The notes: generated by a model from the sequence alone, not told the origin. 64,000 nucleotides of DNA from Pelecanus crispus (GCF_030463565.1 NC_134655.1:8568372-8632371); one strand, 5' to 3'. Positions 1-12,673 are shown, counted from the first letter of the stretch. A program made the numbers and translations.

Positions 1-2614
1 TGCATTAGGTCATGGATTGACCCAGTATCGCAGAGCAGATCTGCTGAGAAGTTTAAGAAAATCCTTTTCCCTGTGCTGTTTTGTAACAACAGTTGTGCTT
101 ATCTATCCCCCGTATGTAGATTCAGTTCACATGAAAAAAAGCAGTGCAGCCTGTCTTTTTAAAACTTCTTGCTCCTAAGGCTTTTTAAACCAACTCTAGT
201 AATCAGTCTTTTGTACTATATCACCTTACGTTACAATTTCAGGAAGCAAAGGGTCCTTTTAGCTTTGTTAGGTGTGCCTTTATGGTTTGAAGACACATAG
301 AGTGTAACACTTCTGTCTACCAGTGCTTTCTGTGCATGCAAGGAGCTGCTGTTCTGTCAGTGTTACTTATAATAAAAAGAGTTTAAGGCTCAAGTCTGAG
401 TAGTTTAGAATTGTTGGGTGGTGTTTTTGATCCCCGCCCCCCCCCCCCCCCAATTATTTTATCTGTAAAACTTAAGGAGAATATCAAACACTATGGTTTT
501 GGGGGTTATCTGAGACATTTTTGGCTTGCTGCGGAATTGCAAGGTCTTGCAGGTCCTACAGAAATCATCCCAAAAGCAGGCATCACTTCTTGGCTTTACA
601 TGGAACCAGTGTACTGGTCTCTTTCTGCCCAAAGGAGGTATGTGGGTACCATCTGCAGAGTTTGGATTCACCAATTCACTTATATCATGGTTCAGCAAAG
701 CTCATCCATGCTTTTAAGCACAAATAGTTTTCTGGTAGTCTGCAGGACTCAAAAGCTGGAATTTAGGAAGAAATGCAAGTACCTTGTTGAAAAAGTGGCA
801 AGGAAAACAACACCTTCCTATATTCTGATAATAATACACTTGCTATAAAACCCATTCCTATACCCACGATGAATCATTTCAGGGGAACACTTTGCTGTTG
901 AAATAATTCTGGTTAACTAAAAACTACTATTAGTGAATATGGTGTCGGACAAAAAAAGTGATTTTGACAAAATGAAAGGACATGGATTATGAGATGTTAT
1001 AACTGCTGAAAAAGCTATTTTCTGTAAAGGGAGTCAACAGAACATACTGTCCCTAAAAGGCAGAAAGAGCACCTGAATATTTAACTAGGTGAACTTCTCA
1101 GGACTGTTTTTCAACAGTTGACTTTGCCGTGCTGGTCTGGGAGGTTGTGATGGGCCATTTGGATGGATGTTTGGCATCTTTCATTTTAGAATTACTACCT
1201 GTCAATATGTAAGTGATTTTGAGCATTGTTTCCATGAAATAATTATTCTTGTAAAGTTATAGGGAGTTCATAATCATGTTATGTTATTGAAAAGTTGTGT
1301 GCAGTTCTCAGTTACTGTGTTTTACTTCTAAGACTGGGGAACTGGAGAATTTTATAGACTTGGGCTGATAAATCAAGAAAATATTCATCTGAGTCATTCT
1401 TTGGGGAGACTGAACTGCAGCTGCCTCTGGTCTGAGTTGCAGTAACTCAATCAGGACACAAGAATTTGAACTTTGACTCAAAAATTGCCAGCCTCTTTCT
1501 TAGGCCTGCAAGTGGTGGGGATGCTGGTCTTGCCGTGCGTTTGAGAAAGAGGTGCCTCTCAGCAGAGGTGTGCTAGCGTGCCGGGGCACAGGCTCCTTCC
1601 CGACACGGGAAGGATGTCAGCTTGTGGCGTTCCTGCTGGCTGTGGGTGTCTCCAGAGAGCCCTGGTCTTGCTTTTCATGGGAGGTCTGACAAGATGACGC
1701 ACAAAGTGGTATAGCTTCAGGCATTTCTCTAATATTTTTTTCTATTTCTGTAACATCAAATTGGTTCTAGCATAGCAATCCCTCAAGACAGGCCAAGCTC
1801 ACACAGTGTTTCTGTGTGTTCTGTCTCAGTCTTGTGTCCGAGAGGATTTCTCATTTCAGGGAGGATCAGCACATTCGGTTGACATTTTTAGCTCTCTGCC
1901 TTTCTTTCCCTTTGGAAGACACCAGTGTAATAGATCCAGAGCACCTGGACATGACTCCCCATGAGGTGTAGTCTGAGCAGAGTTTCTTATTTCTTTCTTA
2001 CTGCATTCTCAAGTTTGATTTCTTTTTTCCCAAGTAATTGAAAAAATCTGTTACAGAGGAGGGCCAGGGCACCCTCACAACCACTGGAGAATTGAAAGCG
2101 CTTCCAGCTGGCAGTTTTTCTCCATTAACTCTAGGTTGGTGGTGTGCTTGCAAAGACTAGTTTGGAAGTCAACATCTAACTTGGGGGAGGTGGGTTCCCC
2201 CAGAGATTATATTATCTAAATTCTGAAACGGAAGCATTGGTCAGATTTGAATGAAATATACTTACTCAACAGTAATTTTTGCATCATCCAGTTAACTAGT
2301 TCACTGTGCGTTGCCAATGACCATATAGCTTCTCCACAGAGTTAAGAAGGGGAGGTATATGTACAGCATAGATGTTTTTACTGTTTCTTTTTACTAAATC
2401 CTTCACCTTGACATATTTGTGCCTAACATGCTAATATGCTGGAAATTAGTAACTTCACAGTGAACAAGGTGAGTAGGGCTGTATCCAAACACAATACATT
2501 TGTACATTTACTAAAAATTTGATCTCGGAAACAGAACCGTTGGTATCTGTTGAGACTGGGACCTGTTACATAGGCAGGGAAGTACAATTCAACATGCATT
2601 TCATTTGTTTCAAG
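1..2614 (+). other. NRK: Intron or unresolved upstream part of NRK
   Basis: AT-rich sequence with no exon I can recognise. It contains a 15-base C run at 437-451. One strong donor-like site (AAG, GTGAGT from 2469) could end a small exon but has no supporting homology. The kinase domain of NRK must be encoded further left, outside the window. Confidence 0.5.
437..451. repeat. Poly(C) run, 15 bases
   Basis: Uninterrupted cytosine homopolymer following CCCCG. Long C runs of this kind are length-variable and prone to sequencing error, so the exact length is uncertain. Confidence 0.8.
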
Positions 2615-2746
2615 TGTGAAAATTTCCGGGCGAGTAAGGATGTGTACCACAGCAGTTCACTGTCAGATATGGTGACGACACCACTCAGCCCTGTGCAGGA
2701 TGACGTATTCTGGAGCGCAAGTCAAAACGAAGAACAACCCCCAAAG
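2615..2746 (+). CDS. NRK: NRK exon a: linker, ends ...EEQPPK
   Basis: Encodes about 44 linker residues, from CENFRASKDVYHS to QNEEQPPK, ending in phase 0 at donor AAG/GTATGT. The PPK end joins VPERTTS of the next exon and reproduces the PPKVPQRTTS linker motif known in MAP4K4 and TNIK, which fixes gene family and frame. The left edge uses acceptor TTTGTTTCAAG. The frame is open further upstream to about 2519, so the 5' boundary is the uncertain part. Confidence 0.65.
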
Positions 2747-3584
2747 GTATGTGCAACTCCGGGTGTTTGGCACTGTTGGTGGTTAATAGCACTCCGCTTG
2801 TCTCCCCTGCACTGTGTAGTATGCATCCTCTTGACTTCATGAAACTTGGTGAAAATCTCATTCCTTGTACGTTAACTGGGTCTCAGTAATCTAGAAAGAA
2901 GATACGAATTTATAAGCAGGACAGTGTTCCGTGTTTATGTGTATGTATATAATATCTTCAGTATCTGCATTTGCGGATCCACTTCTTCCATTAGACCAAT
3001 TATTTGTAGCTGCCCTTCCTGTGAAAAATCTGGCTTGTTGCAGAAAAGCTCATGAGTTTGTGTAATTCAGGTGATGGTATATTTCTTTTTTTAACAGAAT
3101 TTCTGAGAACAAGTACAAGAATATTTGTGCAGGGATGTGTATGTGCATGCATGTGTGTATTCATTTTAATACTTTGCAGTTGGGGGGGTGTGTGTGTGTC
3201 TCTCTCTCTCTTCCCCCAGCCCTTTGGTAGTGACATGAGGTAATCCACCACCTAGGGAAAGCTGTATTAAGTGACTGCAGATGCGTTTCCCTGTCTGCTT
3301 TAAATATTGACCAAGAATAACGCTGACTCTAGGGAAAGGTGCAAACCAGTTGCAGTCTGCACCTTGATAGATTGCACAGGCTTGGAGCAAATTGGAAGCA
3401 CCTGATGCTGACTTGCAGCTTCCAGTATTGATATCATGGAAGACCGTTTTACAGGTCCCACTGAAGCATTATTCATTTATGTTGGTTAGTCTTATTTTTT
3501 CATTGATACAGGGTAAGCATTAGGTTTATTAACTGAGTCTAAAATATCAGTAGCAACCTTAAAACATTTGATTAAATCCTTAAG
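2747..3584 (+). other. NRK: NRK intron
   Basis: 838-bp intron between GTATGT and CCTTAAG. It holds a compound G/(GT)/(CT) microsatellite at 3182-3217 and otherwise nothing I recognise. Confidence 0.7.
3182..3217. repeat. Compound microsatellite G7-(TG)n-(TC)n
   Basis: Seven G are followed directly by alternating TG and then TC dinucleotides ending in C5. It is an ordinary intronic length-variable repeat. Confidence 0.85.
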
Positions 3585-3652
3585 GTTCCAGAAAGGACAA
3601 CCTCTAAATTTTACAGCAGGGATCAGCCTGGCCATCAGAGATGCCTTTCAAG
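3585..3652 (+). CDS. NRK: NRK exon b: linker (VPERTTSKFYS...)
   Basis: 68-bp exon starting in phase 0 after a TTAAG acceptor and ending in phase 2 before GTAAGC. It encodes VPERTTSKFYSRDQPGHQRC plus LS. VPERTTS corresponds to VPQRTTS of MAP4K4/TNIK. The AAG acceptor is weaker than CAG but gives the only frame that continues in both neighbouring exons. Confidence 0.85.
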
Positions 3653-5286
3653 GTAAGCTCTTAAGCATTTTATGCTTATACTAATGCTGATTTATTGTCA
3701 ATAGGAAAACTAAAGCAAACTTATTAAAAACAAAGCCATAACCTCAGTAACACCAAAACTGATATGGGTTCATACCTCATTTAATAGCAGTTACAATTAT
3801 TTTGTCTTTTGAGTCAGTTTGTCCACAAAAATAACTAACCAAACTTCCTGATCTTAAACCTGAAGGAACTGTCTAAGCCAGCTTCCTTTTAATGAATGAC
3901 ATAACTGATTTAAAGAGAAATAAGCCTCTTGTAGATCTCCTCCTCCTTTTCATGCAAGGTAGTTCTGTCTTCTGGTGGAAAACAGTATTTTAATATATAA
4001 GGGGTGTTCCATCTGTAATAATTCCTGCAATGAGTTGTATCATTTGGTTCAGCCTGTTTGGCATGCCCAAGTGGGTTGCATGCAAGTTGTGTGTCCGTCT
4101 CCCAGTTAACGGGCAGCGCGTTGTGCGGTTGTTCAACTTAATTTGTGATTTGGTGATGCTTTACTTTCCCTTCACGTTAGAGTAAGTGGCTGCTGAAGGC
4201 GCAGGTTACTTGAGATCCAAGCCTGGTAGCAGTGGTGATGGCAGGTGGGAGCAGTGCTGGTCAGGGCTGCCTGGATGCTCTTGCAGATGCTCTACGTTGG
4301 CGCAGGCACCATTGGTTTCAAAGGGGAGTTAGGTGCCACTTTGGGGAGTTGGGGTCTGGCCCCAACTCCCTGTATAGGCACTTAGAGTTTGTGAAGCTTG
4401 TGCGTGTAGCTCTGTTTTGCCTGGTAGTAGCTTGAACAGGCAAATATGCTGTCTATAGATGTATCTTGGCTATTTTGGCAGTCTGCCCTTAAGGCTAGAA
4501 TACTTTCTTCATATCCCAGGGGAAAAGACCAAGGATGCAGAGAGCTCAGCGATAAAAGGGTAGCCCCCACAGGATGTCTAATCAGGGAACATAATGCTGT
4601 GAGAAACTGGGGTTGGAGAGATTTGAAAGGGAAGTAGATTTAGCTGACATAACAAAATAATGTGTAGCATTTCTGATGAGCCAGAGTCAGAAACATCATC
4701 TGAAATAACTTTCAAGTGAAGTCAAGCCCCAAATGCTCTCTACTTAGGAATTATAGGAGGCAAAGCAGAAAAAAACCATGTAAGTAAACCACAGTGTTAC
4801 AAGTGAGTGGCTTCTGGGTTTCTGGGTGAGCCACTGTTTTACTTCACAAGTTTGGCAGCTTGCTTTACTGTCCGATGGTTCCTTTCTTCACTGCTAAGTG
4901 GGTGAAGAAGTAACTTCTAGGAGGGTACTGGAGCAGGTTTCATTATTTGTAAAAGCCATGAGATTTTTGGAAGCAGGAGTGACACAGATCTGAAGAGGCC
5001 AAGGGAGAAGTACATATAGTAGTATATTTTGTAATATCAGGGAATCTCTGTAATCTCCCTGTAATCTCCCAGAATGACTACCCAGAGGAAACTGTCCCCT
5101 CCATCTTCTTCTCTCACTACTGGGTGGCCCTGCTTGGAGCAGCAATGAACATAAAATTTTTGTTTGTCAGGAGTATTATATCATACAGTAACAGCAGGGA
5201 ACTCGATTCAGTGGCCTAGGAGGTCCATTCCAGTCTGTGTTCCTGCATGCAAGATAGTCTGATCTGCTTTTTGTCTTTCTGTTTAG
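3653..5286 (+). other. NRK: NRK intron
   Basis: 1.6-kb intron. It holds a possible old CR1-type tail at about 5195-5255 and a short direct repeat of CTGTAATCTCC near 5045-5070. No exon or RNA gene is seen. Confidence 0.6.
5195..5255 (+). repeat. Possible degraded CR1 LINE tail
   Basis: The stretch around GGCCTAGGAGGTCCATTCCAG resembles the AGGTCCCTTCCAG segment near the 3' end of amniote CR1 elements. It is short and diverged, so this is a weak call made from pattern memory only. Confidence 0.3.
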
Positions 5287-5402
5287 TAACACTCACCAGT
5301 CATCCCCCGGGGGACATGCTCTGAAGCTAAGCAGCAGCAGCAGCACTCCTGGCAACAAGCAGTGGGAGATGGGATCTCATCAGAGCAGCCGGTCAACCTC
5401 AG
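5287..5402 (+). CDS. NRK: NRK exon c: Ser-rich linker
   Basis: 116-bp exon (1 leading base, 38 codons, 1 trailing base) between TTCTGTTTAG and GTGATT. It encodes NTHQSSPGGHALKLSSSS followed by TPGNK and a Ser/Gln-rich end. It includes a four-serine AGC run. Position and composition match the poorly conserved linker of GCK-family kinases. It has no catalytic feature. Confidence 0.85.
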
Positions 5403-8296
5403 GTGATTCTTAAGTCAAAGATTCATCAGTCAAAATGTGCAAAATTCCTATCATATGAAGTGGGCTTCTGCAGGGCGTCAAGTGCTGCATTGCAAATGGG
5501 ACTGATTGTTTTGTTTTTTTTTTTTTTTTTTTAAACAATGTCTTCTGGTGATAGGCTTTTGAAAGCCCTCTGGGTTTTATGGTTCCATGTTCCTAAAATA
5601 TAAACACTTCCTCTTTTGAGTCAAAAAGTAACTGTGAATGTGTTTCCATATAGAAAATTTGAATTGCCTCAATTAAGAATTGAAAAAAAATCAGTTCCGT
5701 TGCACTTAACTGACACCATTGAAATGCAGCAGAGACAACATTACAGACATACAGATGTAATTCAATACTAATGTTCACCCATTGGCATTTTCTGCATAAC
5801 CGTATGCTGCTTTTTTGCACTGCCTACTGATAAGATGACACAGATGAGTAGTTGCTGTACAGTAATATTTCTGCACTCTAATAATGTACTGGCTGAAGGA
5901 AGCATAAGACTCTCTGTGCCTTATGAAACATTCCTCCAATATTCTTTTATTTGCAGAAAGGTAGTGGAGCTGAAAAAAAAAGGCAAAAGAAGTTAAAAGG
6001 TAGAGATAACCTCATCCAATTTAAGCAAGGTGCAGCTTTGTAAGCTATCTTGGTATCACTGGTAGTGGTGTAGGAACGCAGTGGCTTGCTCGTGGTTGTG
6101 CAGATTTTTTGCAGTACAGACTCTGGTTCCTGAGACATGACCTAAGATTCTGGCAGGTGGGGACAAGGAGCAGAAGTGGATGGCTTTGTTCCTCTATTGT
6201 TACTCCTAAGGGTGTTTTCTGTGGGTTTCTTGTGTAGCTCCTTGCAAAGCAGTGGTGTGTTAGAATGCTTTGCATCCAGGTTAACTACTAAAGATGGGGG
6301 GAGTGGGGAATCACTCCCAGTTCGAAGCAGGGTGGATGCTAAAAATGTTGTGAAACCACACCAGTGAGCTGCTGAGGGTAATTTATTTTTAAACTGAGGC
6401 TCACATTGTTAATTTGCAAGCCCTTGATAAATGAAGAACAAATTGCTTGCTTATTACACTTACACAGTCAAGCCAGTTTTACTTTCACTAACTACACAGA
6501 ATAGGAAGCTTCGCTTTACAAGAAATCCAAAGCATACTTTAAACTGCTTGGATTCTGTTTCTTTTTGCTCTTATGTCATTTTATGTTTGAATATCAGTAC
6601 AGAGATGAACAACATGCAACAGCCCAGCTCAACTTTGCAATGTCTGTGTGATGTGTAACTCCTGTGCTATTTTGGCATGGGGAAACGAAAACCTCACCAG
6701 CAATGGAAAGAATAGAAAACCTCCCCTGTGGTTTAAACTGTCTCCTTGGGTTCTTAAGTGTCATTAAATTACAGCTAGTTCTGGCATATGGTGTTCCAGA
6801 AAGAGTTTGTTGCTTTCTCAAACCCACAGGGATAGCGAATTGGGCAGGAAAGGGCTATAAATACTTTAACGCTAATACTTCTGCTGAGTTGCTTAGGTAC
6901 TCATTGACCAATAAGGAATTCTGAATTTTAAAAGCTTTGCAAAATGCATGAATACATGAAGCCATTGTGATAAAACTATCTAAATTACCAAATACAAATC
7001 CTAGTTTGTGTGAGCTTGAATTCTCCTCCCTTAACTTGCAAGGAGTCCTGTTGGTAGCAGCGGGATAATCATAGGAGAAATTGCTGAACGAGGTAGACGT
7101 TGAGCTGGCTGGTGTGTCCCAGTGGCAGGCTGAGGACACATCTGCTTTCCCTCCTTTCACTTGTATCAGGAATTATGTGCAGAAGACGGCATCTCTCCAA
7201 GGCTGCTTTTGCTCTTCCCAGGTAGCTTTGTGGGCAGTGGGGGGGCACTGAAAGGGAAAGTTCACTTAATTACTTGCAGGCATACCTCCTAACATGGCAT
7301 CAGCACGTGCCAGTGGATTCCAGCTCCTCTAATCTTGTTTGCTTGGGTATTCAATAGCTGTGCAAGCATAGTAGCAAGTGTAGGTCCCCAAGCCACCCCG
7401 GAGGGAAGCGTAGTGCCGCAGCTTCCCTACTACCCCTACCTGACCTTGGGCAGAGCGTCGTGAGGTGCCACCTGATGCTGAGTTGGCCCGTGGCAGGGGA
7501 CAGTTTTCGCCGCAAAAATGCGGGCTTTTATCACCTACTTCCCCATGATGCAGAGTAGAAGTGGGAGCTGAGAAGTGACGCTCTGTGTGCCCCAAGGGAA
7601 GTGGGGACTGGAAGATGGTTCTCCCTGTGCTGCCATGGGAAGCGGTGAATTCTCTTCTGCTTTTAGCTTGACCCCATGCTCACAAGTAAAGTTTAGTGCA
7701 GCTGTTTGCCCCCAGCCCAGCTGGGTCTAGAGAAGCAGATCCTTTAGACTGGTTTTGTGCAACAGTTTTATGAAGGCCAAATCTTGGCACCATATCTGTT
7801 TGCTCATGAAAATGTGCATCGGGGGCCTAGGCTCTTGTACCCTCTCCCTGACCCTTGTCTGCAGTCACAGGAATATAGCTGAGTGGCACCTTCAGTGCTG
7901 GAATATACCCAGCAGTTGCTGATAGGATGAGCTGTCTCCCCTCAAGAAGAGGATCAGAGGAAGGGATTAGCACGCCCTCACCCTTTTCCCTTGCAAGTTG
8001 CTTTCCAGTCCATGGAACTGTTGCTGGTACGCAGTGGGAGTATGTTGCCAAGGTTTTGGTCTGCTTGTCTTACTCTTGCAGCATTAAACTGCACCAGTAT
8101 TGATTTATATACATAATATCGTGGAACCACTGGGAAACAAGCAAAAAGATTTCCCTTTGCAACAAAGAGAAAAAAGTTTGTCAGCAGTGGCTGGTGTCTG
8201 CTTTGGGTGGTAACTATATGTGCTTGTCTCACTGGTCCCCTCTCTCTCTGCTGCACATGCATTTAAAAAAAGAAACTTTGGTTTTTTTCCCCCCAG
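5403..8296 (+). other. NRK: NRK intron
   Basis: 2.9-kb intron with a T19 run at 5514-5532. No exon, RNA gene or recognisable transposon was found. Short frames on either strand lack splice-site or family support. Confidence 0.6.
5514..5532. repeat. Poly(T) run, 19 bases
   Basis: Thymine homopolymer inside an NRK intron. No flanking duplication or attached element is visible. Confidence 0.8.
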
Positions 8297-8394
8297 GGAA
8301 TCCAGGACCGGCCAAGGTAGAGAACACTTTGTCCCAGAACCACTTGCAGCTGCACCAGAAGTCTGAAAAAGTTTCTCATCCGGGCCAGATTGCA
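8297..8394 (+). CDS. NRK: NRK exon d: linker
   Basis: 98-bp exon after a strong polypyrimidine tract (TTTTTTTCCCCCCAG), ending in phase 0 at GCA/GTAGGT. It encodes GNPGPAKVENTLSQNHLQLH and then QKSEKVSHPGQIA. It joins the previous exon through a split Gly codon and the next through Ser. Linker sequence with no recognised domain. Confidence 0.85.
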
Positions 8395-9721
8395 GTAGGT
8401 TCTTTTAAATCCACTGATATTTTTTATTTGTTCATAGTTTTCATTCACTGAGGGCATGTCAATGCAGACAGCTTCTCTGTTGGTGCTTGAGTTTGCTAGC
8501 TAATGAGTCCATCTAAGGAGCAGCGTGGGGCTGGCTGGAGCTTACTGCTGCATTAATGTGTCTCATCAGCTTTCAGCCTGGGTCTGACTTGTGTCCGGCT
8601 CAGGGTGTCGGCAGTGAGTTCAGTTTTCCTGAACCTGCCTGATCATAAATCTTTAGAAGGGAAGGGTAGGTCTTCAATATTTCAGGAAGTCATTGATCAC
8701 TTGTCATGCAACCCAGAAGTCAAGACCATGCCTGTGGCTTGTGCAAATAGCCAGTGTGTAGCTGCCTGGAATACGTGTTACCAGACTGTGACACACTCAA
8801 GACTGTCCTGACTCTCCGTTTGCTGACGTGCCACTGATGGAAAGGATGATTTCTACTCCTCTGTCTTTCTTATTGAGGCATTTCTTTTCTTTGGTAGTGT
8901 TTTTAGGGGGATGATAAGGGGAGGATGCCTATCAGACAACTGGAGCTCACGGCGCCTCGTGCAAGAGGTCACATGTGGAATGCTTGGTATTTTAAAAGTT
9001 TGCGGGATGCTTGGCATTTTAAAACTTCGCAGGCAGGCCTGGGTGGCTCCAGGGGATGCAGGGCAGGGCGGCAGGGGACAGCTGCAGCTTACTGGAGTCC
9101 CCAACCCCTCCTGGCTTGTCAGGGAGCAGAGGTTAGAAGATGACTCTGTGTTGAGGCCATTGCCAGTGACATGGGAGGCCTATGTAGGAGTTCCCGTAGG
9201 ACTGGGGTGTCTAACCGCCCTGTGGGTGCGAGCCATGGCTGTGTTGGTGTTGCCTTTCCAGCCCAAAGGTGCTTCGTGCCTGGTCTGTGCAGGCACAGCC
9301 TGTGTTGGGCATGGAGCCCGCAAGCCTCAGGGTAGGCCAGGGCTGGAACAAAACTCAAGTCGGCGTAATCCTTCAGTCCTGGTGCAGAGCACTCTCTTTC
9401 TTGTGCGAGAAAGGAAGTACTTAAGTGCTCCTGCAAAGTGCGAAGATTGAATCGTAAATGTTTGAGATTCAAAATAACATACTGACTGAAGTTAGTCACC
9501 TTTCCGCTTTTAGGAAAAGCATGTGTGTTGGCTTAGGCCACTTTTCTCTGTGAAATACCCGCTTGTGATGGACCAACAAAAGCATTAACTTCCTAATAAA
9601 GCTTTTCTGGTGTTGAAGTGACAATAACTATATTTTCTGGGATGGTAAAATACTGCATATGCTGTTTAGTGATGGGTTCTTCCAAGAGAAAAAAAAAATC
9701 AGCTGAGTTTTCTTTACTCAG
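8395..9721 (+). other. NRK: NRK intron
   Basis: 1.3-kb intron, GC-richer than its neighbours between about 8900 and 9400. It contains a 179-codon open frame starting with ATG at 8911 and ending at 9450, and inside it a 27-bp tandem duplication. No known protein resemblance is recognised. Confidence 0.6.
8974..9027 (+). repeat. 27-bp tandem duplication (two copies)
   Basis: Copy 1 (8974-9000) and copy 2 (9001-9027) match at 23 of 27 positions. Each starts TG(T/C)GG(A/G)ATGCTTGG. In the open frame that covers them they read CGMLGILKV and CGMLGILKL, so three of the four differences are synonymous. Confidence 0.85.
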
Positions 9722-9840
9722 AGTCCAGGCTCCTATACCAAGGGGAAGGACGGTGCCAACTCATTCTTAAAAGCAGCAGACTATTCCTCATCAAGTGACG
9801 AAGTCGGCAGCAGCGATGAAGATGACATGAATCACACAAG
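9722..9840 (+). CDS. NRK: NRK exon e: acidic Ser cluster DYSSSSDE
   Basis: 119-bp exon after TTTACTCAG, ending in phase 2 before GTTGGC, a weak donor. It encodes SPGSYTKGKDGANSFLKAA and then DYSSSSDEVGSSDEDDMN. The Ser/Asp/Glu block is the counterpart of DYSSSSEE... in MAP4K4 and TNIK and has the look of a CK2-type phosphorylation cluster. It anchors the linker alignment to this kinase family. Confidence 0.9.
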
Positions 9841-12636
9841 GTTGGCTTGTTTTTTTTTTTTTTTATTATTAATATTTTCTTCCTTTTTATTACACACTTC
9901 TAAATATCTGGAAAAAGTTGGCATACATAAATACTACCTCCCCTCTGAAGTTATTATCAGTCATTTATGTCAGTTGTAATTAAGCAGTTTAATCGCACTA
10001 TAATGAACTCCCGGGGGTAAATGTTTGCTCCATCAGATGTATGCGGTGTAATAAGCTTTGATGACTTGCTGCCCTGGGACAATGAGGAAATGTCTCGTTT
10101 TAACTGAATATCAATAGGTAGTGCTTTTAGAGAGATTACTTCACATTGATCTACGTTTAAATGGAATTTCTGAAAGAAAAAAAGGAGAGAGAAAGAAAAA
10201 TGTACACCTTCATGCTAAATACAGGTTACAGTGAAAAAAGCAAGGCAAACATGACCCTTGTATTCAGATAGTCTGTTCGCTCCCGGAGAAATAATTACCA
10301 CTGAAAAGCTGATTCCTTCACCAGGGCTGTTTATAAAGAGGGGATAATGTAAGCGGGAATTGTTTCTTGTAAAATTTGCTCTATTTTTAATATTGTTGTT
10401 TTGCACGATTGCTGTGGTTGCCAGATCACGCTGTGGCTTGTACCAAGCTGATCTCACCTGGACTGTTTCTCTCTAGCTTTCCAGTTTCTCTTGTTGATTT
10501 TGTGACCAACAGCTTGTGGTGTTTTACCTGTCATGCAAAATGTGTATTCTGCTGAGAAATAATGGAGCGTGAATAGCTTGCTAGTCCAAGTGAGAGAGTG
10601 TCGGGGGATCAGTTGGCCAGCCCTGCGTTTGGAACAGCAAACAGAATTATTAGTATTGATGAATGAAACTTCTAATTTTTTTGCAAGGAGACTTTGGATT
10701 AATTCAAATTCTAGGATTTACTTTGAAGTGCATCACAGGGCTACGGAGCTTTCTGGGATGGGGCTCTTGCTCTTCTGACATAATTGCACATGCAGTTTTG
10801 TCAGTCTTCAGGAAGAGATGCACAGTTTTGTAGCGCTGTTGGCAAGCTATTGCGTTGGCCCGGTACCAGTCCTTTCCCCTGTGCTGCTCTGAAGAAGGTA
10901 GAGTTTGCGCCTGCATATGCTCCCGATTTGCATTTCTGAAGTTCATTTTCAAAGCTGAGGGATGAGAAGGGAGAATGTTAAAAAACTTGTAGCTTATTCA
11001 GTGCACCTGAAAGAGCTGTCTTTTTACTGTAATGCCTTTATTTTCTTACTGCTCCTCTTCCAAACCACCTTATTCTGATCTGTAAAAAGTTTTATTCACT
11101 CTAGGTCATAGAATTCACCCTAGACCTCAGAAAGACTACATAAAAATATGGATTTGCCCTGTAGCAATGACTTTGCTGTGTAAGTGTTAGATTGCTGTGA
11201 TCCTTGCATGCTGTAATGATTTGAAGGAGTGGTATCGCTGCCTTTGGAAATCTGCATGTGTTATTTGCATCTCCTCTGTGTGTGAGATCCATCAGTCCTC
11301 TAGCGAAGTGGAATTAGCAGGATGATCCCTGTCAGGTTTGCCTTCCTGTGCACACAGCCACCGCAAGAACTCCTGTAAAATCAAAAGTATAATCTTATCT
11401 ATTAACAAAGTGTCCCTTCACCTCAACTGAACGTCATGTATATTAAAAGATAAATACTTTGGGAAATATCTCCTGATCACTACCAAGTAAATAGCGAAAA
11501 GGATAGTGATCAAAGTGAAAGCAGCAGCCAGCACTGAAACTTTGCATATTCTGGATAAAGCGAGGGCTTTTCTTTTTCTTGCTATCTAAAGCATGCGAAT
11601 GCAGGATCTGAAGGCCCTTGCTTTCTGTAGGAGTGTTTCTGTGTGGGCTTTGGCTGAGACACTTTAGGCCAAGTTTCAGTTGGCTATTGAAAACAGTCTG
11701 TGTTTCCTTGTTTTTGCCTGGAACAGCTTTTGATGTCCACGCGCCAGCTTTCATGGAGGTGCCCAGTAGGACTAGACCTGGGAGATGCATATATGCGAGA
11801 GAAAGAGCTTCATATTCTAAGGCTCATTTCTGAGGAAGCCAGGACTAAGGACAGCTGTCTTTCACCAGTAAAACAACTCTTTGGTCTTGTTTTTCTTGTC
11901 AGTGAGATGAGCCAGAATTCTTTGTCGCACACACCACGTTTTTTGTTTTAAGGAAAGGATCTCGTGTATGTGATCCAGCATCTTACCTGCTTGTGTAGCA
12001 TATCTACTCCATTGATGCTAATTTCTAATTTTGAGAGTGCTTCCTCCTCCAACGCCTGCAGCATTCATGATCCCCCTAAAATGCTGAGTTCCATGGAACT
12101 CACTCTGTATAGTTCAGTTTCCTCTCTCTGCTCTTTACAAGCTGTTCCCTGCCAAAATTTGAACAAGGTGGGTGCTTGGCTAGCAATTACTTTCTTCCCC
12201 TAATAAGTGGGAGGTTGACATCATTTAAGATCAGCTGCTGTTTGCTTTCCTAATAAGAACAGGTCCTTGCACTCACCATTGCACTACTCCATATCTTGCC
12301 AATCCTTCTAAGTTTAGTAGGCAAATATTTACCTCTCTCATAGAGGCGGCGGGGGAGGGGGCACCCAAACCCAAAAAATAAACAAAAGAAAAAATCCACA
12401 AAAACTTCTACTCCTTCACAACCATCTTAAGTCAGTAGCTCTCTCACCAAACCTTCTTTGTTATCACATTGGGCAACATTTGAAAAAAGAAAAAAAAAAC
12501 CCAACAACCCACCCCTTACACTTTCCTACCAGTTGTGGCATAGCACTTCACACCAGCATCCTGAATCCAGTCAGTTTTATAATTACTGGAAAGGGGGCAG
12601 AAATGTAATAGGCTAAAGTGGATTGCAGTAAAAACT

Positions 12637-12673
12637 AAATGAATATAAATAAATAAGTGGAATAAATAAATAA
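12637..12673. repeat. AAAT-rich microsatellite
   Basis: Several near-perfect ATAA/AAAT units interrupted once by GTGG. Intronic simple repeat. Confidence 0.75.

Noticed and set aside
411..848. 145-codon + strand frame near the left edge
   Set aside because: It runs through a poly(C) tract, shows no protein-like pattern and has no splice context.
1126..1170. CTGGGAGGTTGTGATGGGCC as a CR1 fragment
   Set aside because: Only a short match with no neighbouring CR1 landmarks.
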